Origin: an uncultured Paracoccaceae bacterium
GTDB taxonomy: Bacteria; Pseudomonadota; Alphaproteobacteria; Rhodobacterales; Rhodobacteraceae
Reading direction: 5' to 3'
Length of the DNA: 64,000 bases
Assembly (NCBI GenBank): GCA_947499715.1
Contig: CANMPL010000002.1
Coordinates: 1-64,000, forward strand
The notes under the pieces were generated by a model, which did not search any database, was not told the DNA's origin, and saw nothing but the letters and a program-made list of their open reading frames with translations. Numbering within the stretch: the first letter of the stretch is position 1; each line of letters opens with the position of its first letter. A program made the translations under genes and the position numbers. Of this stretch, positions 29,171 to 38,480 are shown piece by piece.

Positions 29171-30286
29171 TCATTCCAGCGCAAACCAAAGGCCGGGGTC
29201 CACGGGACTTTGCCCGTCTCTGACCTCAAGATAAAGGGTTTGTGTGGCACCGGGACCCCCGACGCCCGTCGTTTCGGTCAAAATTGCGTCAACTGTGGGC
29301 TGATCGCCGCCCATCAGGCCCAGCGGCGTGCCAGCAGGCAGGACCTGGCCGGGGGTGCCGTAAACCTCTGCCAGCCCGGCAAAGACAAACAAGACGCCCG
29401 CCGCAGGTTCGATGATGACCACGTTGCCATAATCCAGCAACGGGCCGTGAAACAGCAGCGTGGCGGCGGTGGGTGCCGTCACCAGGGCGCGGGGACGCGC
29501 GGCAAGGATCACGCCGGGGCGGGTCACTCCGGCGGCGTCCGGCGCGTTAAAGCGGCGGAGCAGCTGGCCCTGGACGGGCAGTTCCAGATCCGCATTCGCC
29601 GTGGTCGAACCGGGCCCCGCACGATCCGCCAGAAAGGTATCGGTAAGGGTCGAGGCAAAAGCCTCCAGCGTTTCGGTGCTGGCCAGCATCAGCGCAAGCT
29701 GCACCGGGTCGTCCGAAAACCGGGTCGGCAGATCGGTGCGGTTTGAAATCGCCTCTGACAGGCGAGACCGGGCCTCTTGCGCGCCCTGCAGGCCTTCCGC
29801 AAGGGTTTCAACGGCACTTTCCTGCAGGGCATAAAGTGCGGCAAGCTCTTCCAGTTGTGATGCCAGCGCATCTGCCCGTTGTTGCAGGGCAGGGGTCACA
29901 TCAGCGGCGATCATGCCGCCGCGTGCTGTGCCAAGCGGGCCGTTGGGATGCAGCAACAGCAGCGGCGTTGGCGCACGCCCCATCGCTTGCAAAACACCCA
30001 AAAGCTGGCCGACCTCGGCCTGTTGGTTTTGCAACTGTGTCTCCAGCGTTTGCTGGTGAACGGCGGCGCGGCGCAGCCCGTCGCGCATCGCAATCAGCCC
30101 CGCCTCATAGGCTTTGACCGTCTCTGTCAGGGCCGCGACCCGGTCGCGTTTGGTGGATGCGGTATCCAGCAGGGCCTGTGCAATCGACAGCCCGCTGGCC
30201 GCCGATTGGGCCGCCACGGCAGGGCTGTCCTGCGCGGTGCTGGCGCTGGCCCAAAGGGCAAGGGTCAGGGCGGCGGCGCGGATCAA
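29171..30286 (-). CDS. EnvC-like murein hydrolase activator, degenerate LytM domain
   Basis: A 371-residue periplasmic protein. I choose a TTG start at 30286, overlapping the gpmI stop as TTGA, because it gives a good signal peptide (IRAAALTLALWASASTAQ); the longer frame overlaps gpmI. A coiled coil (about 25-210) precedes a C-terminal M23/LytM-like domain. The metal-binding histidines look missing: the usual IDHG reads IIEPAAG and the usual YGH-type site reads FVFAGL. That matches non-catalytic EnvC-type proteins that activate amidases rather than cut peptidoglycan. Confidence 0.85.
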   Translation of the reverse strand: MIRAAALTLALWASASTAQDSPAVAAQSAASGLSIAQALLDTASTKRDRVAALTETVKAYEAGLIAMRDGLRRAAVHQQTLETQLQNQQAEVGQLLGVLQAMGRAPTPLLLLHPNGPLGTARGGMIAADVTPALQQRADALASQLEELAALYALQESAVETLAEGLQGAQEARSRLSEAISNRTDLPTRFSDDPVQLALMLASTETLEAFASTLTDTFLADRAGPGSTTANADLELPVQGQLLRRFNAPDAAGVTRPGVILAARPRALVTAPTAATLLFHGPLLDYGNVVIIEPAAGVLFVFAGLAEVYGTPGQVLPAGTPLGLMGGDQPTVDAILTETTGVGGPGATQTLYLEVRDGQSPVDPGLWFALE

Positions 30287-31797
30287 TCGATCAGGCTCCG
30301 CCCGGTCATCTCTGCCGGTTGATCCAGCCCCATCAGCTGCAACAGCGTTGGGGCCAAATCCGCCAGACGCCCATCGCGCAGCGTGGCCCCCGCAGGTCCG
30401 CCGACCAGCACCACAGGCACCGGGTTCAACGTATGGGCGGTGTGCGGCCCGCCGGTCTCGGGGTCGACCATTACCTCGCAATTGCCGTGATCGGCGGTCA
30501 CGATCATCGCACCACCTGCTTTTTCCAGCGCCTCCAGCACCGCGCCCAGGCCCGCATCCACCGCCTCGCAGGCCTTGATCGCGGCATCCAGATCGCCGGT
30601 ATGGCCGACCATATCGGGGTTGGCGTAATTGGTGACGATCAGGTCATAGCCATCCGCGATCGCCTTGACGAATTGCGTTGTCACCTCGCCTGCCGACATC
30701 TCGGGCTGCAGATCATAGGTCGCCACCTTGGGCGACGGCGCCATATAGCGATCCTCGCCCGGCTCCGGCACCTCCTGCCCGCCGTTCAGGAAGAAGGTCA
30801 CGTGGGGGTATTTCTCGGTCTCGGCCAGTCGGAACTGCCGCAAGCCCTTGGACGCGACCCAGGCCCCCAGCGTGTTGACGATCTTTTCCTTGGGAAACAC
30901 CGTCTGGAACCAGACATCATGGCGGTCGGAATAGGGCGACATGCCGATCTTGGCAGCCAGTGTCGGCATCTCGCGCGGGAAGCCGTCAAAACCGGGGTTG
31001 CCGATGGCCTCCAGTATTTCGCGCGCCCGGTCCGACCGAAAGTTCAGGCAGAAAAGACCGTCTTCAGGCTCCATCCCCGTATAGCCTTCAATCACCGTGG
31101 CAGGGATGAATTCATCGGTTTTGTCCGCCAGATAGGCCTCATCAATGGCGACGCGCGGGTCTTTGGCTTTGGGGCCTTCACCTTGCACAATGGCGTCATA
31201 GGCGGTTTTGACCCGCTCCCACCGGTTGTCGCGGTCCATCGCGTAGTAGCGGCCCGTCACCGTGGCGACCATCACGCCCTCGGGCAGCCATTTCAGCAGT
31301 TTGGCCATGAAATCATGCGCTGATTTTGGGGCCACATCACGGCCATCGGTGATCGCATGGACCACCACCGTGATCCCGTGACTGCGCAGCACATGGGCGG
31401 CGGCCACAATGTGGTGGATATGCCCGTGCACCCCACCGTCAGAGACGACACCCATCAGATGCGCCCAGCCGCCGGTCTCCTTCAGCTTGGCGACGAAATC
31501 CAGAATTGCAGGGCGCTGGGCAAAGCTGCCATCCTCAATCGCCAGATCAATCTGCCCCAGATCCATCGCCACCACGCGGCCCGCGCCGATGTTGGTGTGG
31601 CCGACCTCGGAATTGCCCATCTGGCCTGCGGGCAAGCCTGCGTCCCGCCCGTGGGTCAGCAATTGCGCGTGGGGGTGGGAGGCCCAGATCCGGTCAAAGT
31701 TGGGGGTATTGGCCAGCGCAGGCGCGTTGGCCGCCGTCTCTGCGCGCAGCCCCCAGCCATCCAAAATGCACAAAACGACGGGTTTGGGTGTGGTCAT
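30283..31797 (-). CDS. gpmI: 2,3-bisphosphoglycerate-independent phosphoglycerate mutase
   Basis: A 504-residue glycolytic/gluconeogenic enzyme of the alkaline phosphatase superfamily that interconverts 3- and 2-phosphoglycerate using two Mn ions. Signatures are CILDGWG at the N-terminus, GQMGNSEVGHTNIGAGR with the phosphorylated Ser63, GVVSDGGVHGH, and TADHGNCE near the C-terminus. Family length. Its stop overlaps the TTG start of envC. Confidence 0.97.
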   Translation of the reverse strand: MTTPKPVVLCILDGWGLRAETAANAPALANTPNFDRIWASHPHAQLLTHGRDAGLPAGQMGNSEVGHTNIGAGRVVAMDLGQIDLAIEDGSFAQRPAILDFVAKLKETGGWAHLMGVVSDGGVHGHIHHIVAAAHVLRSHGITVVVHAITDGRDVAPKSAHDFMAKLLKWLPEGVMVATVTGRYYAMDRDNRWERVKTAYDAIVQGEGPKAKDPRVAIDEAYLADKTDEFIPATVIEGYTGMEPEDGLFCLNFRSDRAREILEAIGNPGFDGFPREMPTLAAKIGMSPYSDRHDVWFQTVFPKEKIVNTLGAWVASKGLRQFRLAETEKYPHVTFFLNGGQEVPEPGEDRYMAPSPKVATYDLQPEMSAGEVTTQFVKAIADGYDLIVTNYANPDMVGHTGDLDAAIKACEAVDAGLGAVLEALEKAGGAMIVTADHGNCEVMVDPETGGPHTAHTLNPVPVVLVGGPAGATLRDGRLADLAPTLLQLMGLDQPAEMTGRSLID

Positions 31798-31879
31798 GCT
31801 GAAATCTCCTTGGCCCCTGACCTAACGCAACCCGTGCCCCAACAAAACCGCCCGGCCTTTCTTTTGAATAAAAATATGC

Positions 31880-31904
31880 CGGGGGTTTGGGGGCTGGCCC
31901 CCAA
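31880..31904 (-). terminator. GC hairpin between rlmH and gpmI
   Basis: TTGGGGGC-TG-GCCCCCAA (31887-31904) with flanking C/G runs, followed on the minus strand by an A/T-rich stretch. Similar G/C-run hairpins are common between roseobacter genes. It may reduce read-through from rlmH into gpmI. Confidence 0.45.
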
Positions 31905-31924
31905 GGCGTCCTCGCCACACACAC

Positions 31925-32395
31925 CTACGCCCGGTGATAGGGCGACCCCGCAAGGATCGACGCCGCGCGGTATAGCTGTTCCGCCAGCATCACCCGCACC
32001 AGCATATGCGGCCAGACCATCGCCCCAAACGACAGCGCAAAATCGGCCCGCGCCCGCAGCCCCGGATCAATCCCATCCGCACCGCCGATCACAAAGGCCA
32101 GATCGCTGACGCCCTGATCGCGCCACCCGCCCAGCTTGTCGGCAAAAGCGGGCGAGGGCATCACCCGCCCGCGTTCATCCAGCACACAGATCAGTGCCCC
32201 CTTGGGGATCGCGCGGTCCAGCAATGCGGCTTCAGCCGCCATGCCGCCGCCCTTCTTGTCCTCCACCTCTGACAAGGCCAAAGGGCCAAGCGCCAGCGCC
32301 CGGCCCGTGCGGTCAAATCGGCTTTGGTAGTCGTCAAACAACGCAGCCTCTGGCCCGCCGCGCAGGCGGCCCACGGCGCACAGATGCACACGCAT
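31925..32395 (-). CDS. rlmH: 23S rRNA (pseudouridine1915-N3)-methyltransferase
   Basis: A 156-residue SPOUT methyltransferase. The knot region [10 protein letters not shown] and the C-terminal [20 protein letters not shown] plus [15 protein letters not shown] are diagnostic. The start at 32395 ([11 protein letters not shown]) overlaps the rsfS stop by one base (TGATG); the longer frame upstream runs through rsfS. Conserved gene pair with rsfS. Confidence 0.96.
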   Translation of the reverse strand: MRVHLCAVGRLRGGPEAALFDDYQSRFDRTGRALALGPLALSEVEDKKGGGMAAEAALLDRAIPKGALICVLDERGRVMPSPAFADKLGGWRDQGVSDLAFVIGGADGIDPGLRARADFALSFGAMVWPHMLVRVMLAEQLYRAASILAGSPYHRA

Positions 32396-32760
32396 CAGGT
32401 CGCCTGTTGCGTTCCAGCCGTCCCCGGCACCCACATCTTTTCAAGCTGGTAGAACTCGCGCACTTCGGGGCGGAAGATGTGCACGATCACGTCACCGGTA
32501 TCAATCAGCACCCAATCGCCAATATCCTTGCCCTCGACCTTGGAAATCACGCCATAGGTCTGCTTGATGCGGTCCACCAGCTTTTCCGCCATGGCCGAGA
32601 CCTGACGTGTCGACCGGCCCGAAGCGATGACCATAAAATCGCCCATCTCGGATTTGCCGCGCAGGTTCACCTGCACCACATCCTCGGCCTTGTCGTCGCT
32701 CAATGATGTCAAAACGGCATCCAGCAGCTTTTCGCTGGTGGGGGTTTGAAGTCCGCTCAT
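32395..32760 (-). CDS. rsfS: Ribosomal silencing factor RsfS
   Basis: A 121-residue protein that binds L14 and blocks subunit joining when nutrients are low. Family core: [38 protein letters not shown] and [15 protein letters not shown] with [11 protein letters not shown] choose the ATG at 32760 ([13 protein letters not shown]). The frame is open to a TTG at 32868, so an N-terminal extension is possible. No good ribosome binding site precedes 32760, but a short upstream frame ends exactly on this ATG, which could provide translational coupling. Confidence 0.93.
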   Translation of the reverse strand: MSGLQTPTSEKLLDAVLTSLSDDKAEDVVQVNLRGKSEMGDFMVIASGRSTRQVSAMAEKLVDRIKQTYGVISKVEGKDIGDWVLIDTGDVIVHIFRPEVREFYQLEKMWVPGTAGTQQAT

Positions 32761-32816
32761 GCTGGCGGCTTCGCGTGCGGCAGGGGTGTCTGCCGATGTG
32801 GATAAAGACAGTGCAT
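32757..32816 (-). CDS. Possible 19-aa leader peptide coupled to rsfS
   Basis: ATG at 32816 preceded by GGAGGACA encodes [19 protein letters not shown] and stops with a TGA that overlaps the rsfS ATG (ATGA). The Shine-Dalgarno is strong but unusually close to the ATG. If real, ribosomes finishing this peptide would restart on rsfS, which lacks its own site. Chance cannot be excluded. Confidence 0.35.
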   Translation of the reverse strand: MHCLYPHRQTPLPHAKPPA

Positions 32817-32977
32817 TGTCCTCCAAAAAGAGTGTCGGTCCATGCCCCGACACGAGGCTTGCCCCCAACTTAGCAAGGCATTTGCGTCATTTCAATAAAG
32901 ACCGGGGGTCAGCAACCCCAAAAACGCGCAAGACCATTGGCGTGCCCATAGCGTGGGCATTTTGCCCACCTGCACCG

Positions 32978-33640
32978 CTAAAGCGTTGCGGCAAAGGCGG
33001 CAAATGCCGCCCCTGTCGCCGCGCGCCCATGACCAAAGGCCACCAATCGGGGCTTCAGCGCCGCCAGTTTCTGAATACTCTTGCGGGCCAGATCCATATC
33101 AACCGTTGCCACCTTCAACGGCAGGCCAAGCCGTGGCTGCATGGTGACAAAGTTGATGTTCAGCGCCGCATCACCGGCAATCAGCGTGCCGTCCTCTTCG
33201 CGCCAAAGCGCAATCTGACCGGACGTATGGCCGGGCACATGCACGACGACAAAATCCGCCACCTGATCACCCTCTGCCAATGTCCGGGCGACGGGGTGGC
33301 CGGGGCCTGCCATGAACCGTTGTTGGATCCGGGACATCCAGGCATCAGGATCGGGGTAGGCGGCTGTTACCTGCCCCGTCTGCGCGGCGCGTTCTTCATC
33401 CGCGTGGCACCACATCGGAATGGTGCCGCCCGCACAGATCCTGTGGCTTGCCCCTTGATGATCCGGGTGGGCATGGGTCAGCACATGCGCGGCCAGCGGC
33501 CGATCCCGCAAGAGGCGCAGCAACTTGCGCGCCGATATGCGCAGCCCCGCGTCCACCAAAACGTCACCCAGAAGATAACAGTTGATCGACTGAAACGGCG
33601 TTACCGGGATCTGGGTAACACCCTTGGCAAGCTCAATCAT
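32978..33640 (-). CDS. Metallo-beta-lactamase fold hydrolase
   Basis: A 220-residue MBL-fold hydrolase. The metal site THAHPDHQG is intact, with further ligand histidines in VPGHTSGQ and a GDAALN aspartate. The substrate is not evident; relatives include glyoxalase II-like and other thioester/phosphodiester hydrolases. The start overlaps the end of mscS by eight bases, so it is the second gene of that transcript. Confidence 0.88.
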   Translation of the reverse strand: MIELAKGVTQIPVTPFQSINCYLLGDVLVDAGLRISARKLLRLLRDRPLAAHVLTHAHPDHQGASHRICAGGTIPMWCHADEERAAQTGQVTAAYPDPDAWMSRIQQRFMAGPGHPVARTLAEGDQVADFVVVHVPGHTSGQIALWREEDGTLIAGDAALNINFVTMQPRLGLPLKVATVDMDLARKSIQKLAALKPRLVAFGHGRAATGAAFAAFAATL

Positions 33641-35009
33641 CTTGGGCCGCGGCTTGGGTCATGGGCGTATTGTCCAGCATTCTGACCTCGCGCTGCGGGA
33701 AGGGGATTGAAATGCCATTGGCGGCAAAAGCATCCCACAACGCCAGATACACATTCCCGCGAATATTGGTCAGCCCGCCTGTGGGATCAGAGATCCAGAA
33801 GCGCAGGATATAATCCACCGAACTGTCGCCAAAACCGACGATATGGCACACGGTCGGGCGGGTCGACAGCACGCGGTCGACGCCTTGCGCGGCTTCGATC
33901 GCAATCCGGCGCACGTCATGCGGATTGTCGCCGTAGGCGGTGCCAAAATGGATATCAAGGCGCACGAAATCGTTGGAATGGGACCAGTTGACCACCTGCC
34001 CGGTGATCAGATCCTCGTTCGGGATCAGATATTCGCGCCCGTCGCGCGTCACGACAGACACGTAGCGCGCGCCAAGGCTGTTGATCCAGCCGAAGGTATC
34101 GCCAAGGCTGATGACGTCACCCGGCTTGATCGACTTGTCCAGCAGGATGATCACGCCCGACACAAGGTTCGACACCACCTTTTGCAGACCAAAACCAAGG
34201 CCCACACCAATCGCACCCGACAGCACCGCAAGACCGGTCAGATCAATGCCAATCGCCTTGAGGCCCAGAAAGAACGCCGCGCCATAAAGGGTGATCTGCA
34301 ACGCCTTGACCGCCAGCACCTGCATCGAGGGGCTGATGTCCTTGTTGTCCCTTATCCGGTTTGTCGTCGAGCGCGAGATAAAGCGCGCGGCCATGAACAA
34401 CACACCGATAATCAGAATGGCCTGCACGATCAGCCAGACCGAAATCCGCATCGTCCCGATCTCAAGCGCGAGGCTATCCAGCAGGATCTGGAATTCGCCC
34501 GTCAGGTTCAGGATCCGCAGCGTGATCCACGTCCATGCCCCGTATCGGACGATGGCGCGCAGAAAGTTGTTGCCGATCAGGCGGGTGGCAAATGTCACGA
34601 TCAGCCATGCCAGCGCCAGATTTGCCGCCACCCCAATCAGATAGCTGCGCGATGGCCATGTGACCTCTCGCATGATGATCAGCGCGATCCAGATCAGCGC
34701 CACAAAGAAAATGGCCCGTAATCGTCGATGGATCACGACCATCCAGCGGATCCGCCATTTGGGCCAACCCTCCCGTGTGCGCAGCCACTCGTGCAGCCGG
34801 GGGGCAAAGATCAGCCGAAGAAGATGTGCAAGAATGAACAGCCCGACGATGATGCCCAGCTGATAGGCATTCCACGGGCGAAACAGCGAATTAAGAAAGG
34901 TCTCGGCCTGCTGAAACAGCGTGTTGCCGACGATCAGAATATCCTCAATCGGGGCGTCCTCGGGCAGTGCCTCGATGAATTCTTCCGTGATCGTGGTGTG
35001 TTGTGCCAT
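33633..35009 (-). CDS. MscS-family mechanosensitive channel
   Basis: A 458-residue inner-membrane channel protecting cells from osmotic downshock. Several N-terminal transmembrane helices (from about residue 45 on) precede the MscS core: the pore helix region GAIGVGLGFGLQKVVSNLVS, then the beta domain DKSIKPGDVISLGD with REYLIPNEDLITGQVVNWS. The start at 35009 (MAQHTTITEEF) has GGAGAG at good spacing. Larger than E. coli MscS because of the extra helices. Confidence 0.92.
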   Translation of the reverse strand: MAQHTTITEEFIEALPEDAPIEDILIVGNTLFQQAETFLNSLFRPWNAYQLGIIVGLFILAHLLRLIFAPRLHEWLRTREGWPKWRIRWMVVIHRRLRAIFFVALIWIALIIMREVTWPSRSYLIGVAANLALAWLIVTFATRLIGNNFLRAIVRYGAWTWITLRILNLTGEFQILLDSLALEIGTMRISVWLIVQAILIIGVLFMAARFISRSTTNRIRDNKDISPSMQVLAVKALQITLYGAAFFLGLKAIGIDLTGLAVLSGAIGVGLGFGLQKVVSNLVSGVIILLDKSIKPGDVISLGDTFGWINSLGARYVSVVTRDGREYLIPNEDLITGQVVNWSHSNDFVRLDIHFGTAYGDNPHDVRRIAIEAAQGVDRVLSTRPTVCHIVGFGDSSVDYILRFWISDPTGGLTNIRGNVYLALWDAFAANGISIPFPQREVRMLDNTPMTQAAAQDD

Positions 35010-35073
35010 GTGCTCTCCTGCCCGGGGCAAAGGTGACACAGGCAGAAGCCGCACGGCAAGGGGGCTTTGGCCG

Positions 35074-36060
35074 CTATCCGGTGCTGAGCAGGGTCCGCAC
35101 CAGCGCCGTCATCGTCGCGGTGCCGGTCTTTTGATAAACCCGTTGCAGGTGGGTCTTGGCCGTTGCAGGCGAAATGTGAAGCGCGGCGGCAATCTCAGGC
35201 AGGCTTTGGCCTGCGACAATGCCCTGGGCCACGCGGTGCTGATTGTCGGACAGATCAAAGATCATCGCGCTGGCATCAACCCGTGCGGTGGTGGCGGCAG
35301 ATGCGCCGAAATCCAGATAGGTGTAACGGTCCTGCACGGTCAGCATGATCACCTCATGGCCCGTGTCGTCCGTGCGTTCGATGACGATGGGGTAGGCAAA
35401 GCGCTGCCCCTCCATTTCGGTATAGGCCGCCTGTTCAAAAAATCCGTGCAAGGCCCCGGCGCGCCCGATGGCCGCCTGCAAGGCGCGGTCCACAGTCGGA
35501 TCCGTGGCGCGCAAGAAACCGGCGCGCAGGGTAAAGGCGGGATGCTGCTGCAAATGCACGCTGGCGCGTGGCCCCATGCCAACCACGCGACCTTCGGCGT
35601 CCACCGCGATCCCGTCGGATTCGTGCTGTTTGGACCGCGAGGCCATCACGTTGACGCAAACGATCTTCCACGCGCCATTATGCCGCTCTAGGATCCACGT
35701 CTCATAGGTCTCGCCCATCATGCAAAGGGACGCGTCCGTGGTGGCGCGGCAGGTCGCCCATGCCATATCGCCCCTGACGTGGATGGCCTCGGTCCGCTTT
35801 TCCCACTGGGTGCTGGTTGGTACTTCGCCCTCAAAATGCAGCCGCGTGCCTTCATTGTGCTGGTCCCAGCCCAGCCGCACATCCAGCCCCAGCTCGTGGC
35901 TCATCATCGTGGAGCGCATCTTGTCGCAGTGCAGATAGCAATCGGCCCAGGTCGCATAGTCGAGCGAAAAGAACGCATCAATCTCGCGGGACAGCAAATC
36001 CTCGATCGCGGCTTTGTCCGCCGCGCGCCCTGTGTCCGCCGTAGAGATCTCGTCTTTCAT
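35074..36060 (-). CDS. LuxR-type regulator with N-terminal SnoaL-like domain
   Basis: A 328-residue protein with an unusual order. A SnoaL/NTF2-like domain (about residues 15-145; REIDAFFSLDYATWADCYL, then GAWKIVCVNVMASR) is followed by a linker region of LuxR sensor type and a C-terminal LuxR helix-turn-helix (about 265-325; LPEIAAALHISPATAKTHLQ then RVYQKTG). The first domain could bind a small ligand. The start ATG at 36060 overlaps the stop of a 68-residue protein as ATGA, so the two are coupled. Confidence 0.85.
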   Translation of the reverse strand: MKDEISTADTGRAADKAAIEDLLSREIDAFFSLDYATWADCYLHCDKMRSTMMSHELGLDVRLGWDQHNEGTRLHFEGEVPTSTQWEKRTEAIHVRGDMAWATCRATTDASLCMMGETYETWILERHNGAWKIVCVNVMASRSKQHESDGIAVDAEGRVVGMGPRASVHLQQHPAFTLRAGFLRATDPTVDRALQAAIGRAGALHGFFEQAAYTEMEGQRFAYPIVIERTDDTGHEVIMLTVQDRYTYLDFGASAATTARVDASAMIFDLSDNQHRVAQGIVAGQSLPEIAAALHISPATAKTHLQRVYQKTGTATMTALVRTLLSTG

Positions 36061-36263
36061 CCCAATACCCTCGTGCGCTTGGGCGCAGGTGCGGCGGTCA
36101 CGCTTGGCGCGAATGTCCAGCTGGCCCACCACCGCCGCAGATTCGCAAAAGCCGCGGTGCTTTGCCCATAGCTAGCATAAAACAGCTCTTCGTCCTCGCG
36201 GTGATTTCTGTCACCCGTCGGCATAGCAAGGCGCTCGCACATCTTCTTTTCAAAATAATCCAT
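36057..36263 (-). CDS. Small hypothetical protein, 68 aa
   Basis: I do not recognise it. MDYFEKKMCERLAMPTGDRN is followed by an acidic stretch (REDEELFYASYGQ) and an R/W-rich helix (AAFANLRRWWASW), with a basic C-terminus. It has AGGAGAG upstream and ends on the ATGA of the SnoaL-LuxR gene, so both are made from one transcript. The size and coupling suggest a partner or modulator of the regulator; no function can be assigned. Confidence 0.65.
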   Translation of the reverse strand: MDYFEKKMCERLAMPTGDRNHREDEELFYASYGQSTAAFANLRRWWASWTFAPSVTAAPAPKRTRVLG

Positions 36264-36599
36264 CACTGGCTCTCCTGTTTTGACAAGAACCACCATGCCC
36301 CGCCGCATCCATCGGGTCTGTCCCCCGTTCAGGGGACGCGCAGCGATCACAGGGCCAAATCCCCCCTGTTTTCCCCGTTTTTCCGCGCCATGCCCGTGCC
36401 AAGTTTCTTGCGCAATCCCGATCAGAGGTCTACATGACCCCTATGAAACAGGTTTTCGACATGGATGATCGCGCCCGTCTGCCTTGGCGCTTTTACGGTG
36501 CCTCTTGCACCATTCTGGCACACCTATGACCGTCAGCGCCCGTCGCTGACCCCGCTAATCTGTCCAAAAATCCACACATAACCAACGGGAGAGGACCAA
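36264..36599 (+). promoter_or_regulatory. Intergenic region upstream of leuC
   Basis: This stretch separates the divergent regulator pair from leuC. A 31-codon frame (36434-36529; begins MTPMKQVFDMDDRARLPWRF, ends ILAHL) lies in it without a clear ribosome binding site, and a heptapeptide frame MTVSARR follows at 36526. Neither is leucine-rich, so a classical leucine attenuation peptide is not supported. The leuC site GGAGAGGA is at 36588-36595. Confidence 0.4.
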
Positions 36600-38003
36600 A
36601 TGTCCCCCAAAACGCTTTATGATAAAATCTGGGATGCCCATGTCGCCCACGAAGCTGACGATGGCACCTGCCTTTTGTATATCGACCGCCATCTGGTCCA
36701 CGAAGTGACCAGCCCGCAAGCCTTTGAAGGGCTGCGCATGACCGGGCGCACCGTGCGTGCACCCGAAAAAACCATCGCCGTGCCGGACCATAACGTGCCC
36801 ACCACGCTGGGCCGCGAAGACCCCGAAACCATGCCAGAGGACAGCCGCGTCCAGATGGCCGCCCTTGACCAGAACGCCAAGGATTTCGGGATCCACTACT
36901 ATCCGATGAATGACGTCCGTCAGGGCATAGTGCATATCGTCGGCCCCGAACAGGGCTGGACACTGCCCGGCATGACCGTGGTCTGCGGCGACAGCCACAC
37001 CGCGACCCACGGCGCATTCGGCGCGCTGGCCCACGGCATCGGCACGTCAGAGGTCGAACACGTTCTGGCCACCCAAACGCTGATCCAGAAGAAATCCAAG
37101 AACATGAAGGTCGAGATCACCGGCAAGCTCCGCCCCGGTGTCACGGCCAAGGACATCACCATGTCCGTGATCGGCGAAACCGGCACCGCTGGCGGCACCG
37201 GCTATGTGATCGAATACTGTGGCGAGGCGATCCGTGATCTGTCCATGGAAGGGCGCATGACCGTCTGCAACATGGCGATCGAGGGCGGCGCACGCGCTGG
37301 TCTGATCGCACCCGACGAAAAGACCTATGCCTATTGCAATGGCCGCCCGCACGCCCCCAAAGGCGCGCAGTGGGAAGCCGCACTGGCCTACTGGAAAACA
37401 CTCTTTACCGACGAAGGCGCGCATTTCGACAAGGTCGTGACACTCAAGGGCGAAGATATCGCACCATCCGTCACATGGGGCACCTCGCCCGAAGACGTGC
37501 TGCCCATTACGGCGGTTGTCCCTGCGCCCAGCGATTTCGAAGGCGGCAAGGTCGGCGCGGTTGAACGCTCGCTTGACTATATGGGCCTGACACCGGGCAC
37601 CCCGCTCAATGAAATTGCCATCGACACGGTCTTTATCGGGTCCTGCACCAATGGCCGGATCGAAGATCTGCGGGCCGCGGCTGAAATCCTCAAGGGCAAG
37701 AAGATCGGCGTCAAACGTGCGATGGTCGTGCCCGGATCCGGCCTTGTGCGCGCGCAGGCCGAAGAAGAAGGCCTTGCCGACATCTTCAAAGAGGCCGGCT
37801 TTGAATGGCGCATGGCCGGGTGTTCCATGTGCCTTGCGATGAACCCCGACCAACTGGCACCGGGGGAGCGCTGTGCGGCCACATCCAACCGCAATTTTGA
37901 GGGCCGTCAGGGCCGGGGCGGACGCACCCACCTTGTCTCGCCCGCGATGGCGGCGGCTGCGGCCATCACCGGCAAGCTCACCGACGTGCGGGAGATGATG
38001 TAA
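36600..38003 (+). CDS. leuC: 3-isopropylmalate dehydratase large subunit
   Basis: A 467-residue aconitase-family subunit that isomerises isopropylmalate in leucine synthesis. The three [4Fe-4S] ligands are seen in [12 protein letters not shown] and GCSMCLAMN. The N-terminal [13 protein letters not shown] and [14 protein letters not shown] are diagnostic. The partner subunit leuD lies 1.55 kb downstream instead of next door, because three small genes intervene. Confidence 0.98.
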   Translation: MSPKTLYDKIWDAHVAHEADDGTCLLYIDRHLVHEVTSPQAFEGLRMTGRTVRAPEKTIAVPDHNVPTTLGREDPETMPEDSRVQMAALDQNAKDFGIHYYPMNDVRQGIVHIVGPEQGWTLPGMTVVCGDSHTATHGAFGALAHGIGTSEVEHVLATQTLIQKKSKNMKVEITGKLRPGVTAKDITMSVIGETGTAGGTGYVIEYCGEAIRDLSMEGRMTVCNMAIEGGARAGLIAPDEKTYAYCNGRPHAPKGAQWEAALAYWKTLFTDEGAHFDKVVTLKGEDIAPSVTWGTSPEDVLPITAVVPAPSDFEGGKVGAVERSLDYMGLTPGTPLNEIAIDTVFIGSCTNGRIEDLRAAAEILKGKKIGVKRAMVVPGSGLVRAQAEEEGLADIFKEAGFEWRMAGCSMCLAMNPDQLAPGERCAATSNRNFEGRQGRGGRTHLVSPAMAAAAAITGKLTDVREMM

Positions 38004-38006
38004 GCC

Positions 38007-38480
38007 ATGTCGATGAAACGACGCGGATTCCTGGGCCTTTTGGGTGCGGCGATTGGCGCACCGATGATGCCCGGCGTCGGGGCTGCGGCCCCGGCACGCT
38101 CTGCGTTTGACATCGCTGTGGCCCATGCCCAAAGGTTTCCCGTGATCTCTGTCGCGGGGCTGTCCAAGCACGGCAAGATGACCGCCACGCAGGCCGATGC
38201 CATGATCAAAAGACTCGCGGTGGAAGGTCAGGTCAAACTGGTCGGGCCGTCGCGGTCCGGTGGCGTGCGTGCGGCCAGTCGTCTGTTTCGCAATGACCAC
38301 TGGGGCCTTGCCCGCACAGCCCATGAACACCGGACAGCGGCGCAAGAGGCGCGCCAAAAGCGCCTGAAGGCAAAGCGTCAGGAACAGACAAAGACACCTC
38401 AGATCGCGCCATGGCTCGCGCATCTGCATGATCTCTGTCGTGCGCAGGGCATGGTGCTTAGCCCCCGGTGTTTCGCATGA
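38007..38480 (+). CDS. Tat-signal protein of unknown function, paralogue 1
   Basis: A 157-residue protein starting MSMKRRGFLGLLGAAIGAP, a twin-arginine export signal with a likely cleavage after GVGAAA. The mature part begins with a helix-turn-helix-like segment (ISVAGLSKHGKMTATQADAM then IKRLAVEGQVKLVGPS), reminiscent of a winged helix, then an R/K/Q-rich helix and a conserved C-terminus PWLAHLHDLCR with LSPRC. It starts three bases after leuC, so it belongs to the leu transcript. It is about as similar to the next two genes as old tandem duplicates would be. Function unknown. Confidence 0.8.
   Translation: MSMKRRGFLGLLGAAIGAPMMPGVGAAAPARSAFDIAVAHAQRFPVISVAGLSKHGKMTATQADAMIKRLAVEGQVKLVGPSRSGGVRAASRLFRNDHWGLARTAHEHRTAAQEARQKRLKAKRQEQTKTPQIAPWLAHLHDLCRAQGMVLSPRCFA

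Noticed and set aside
30157-31323. 388-codon plus-strand frame opposite gpmI
   Set aside because: gpmI is certain on the other strand; the frame is Arg/His/Gly-rich with no start context.
36434-36529. 31-codon frame before leuC as a leucine attenuator peptide
   Set aside because: Not rich in leucine codons, no ribosome binding site and no alternative terminator seen.
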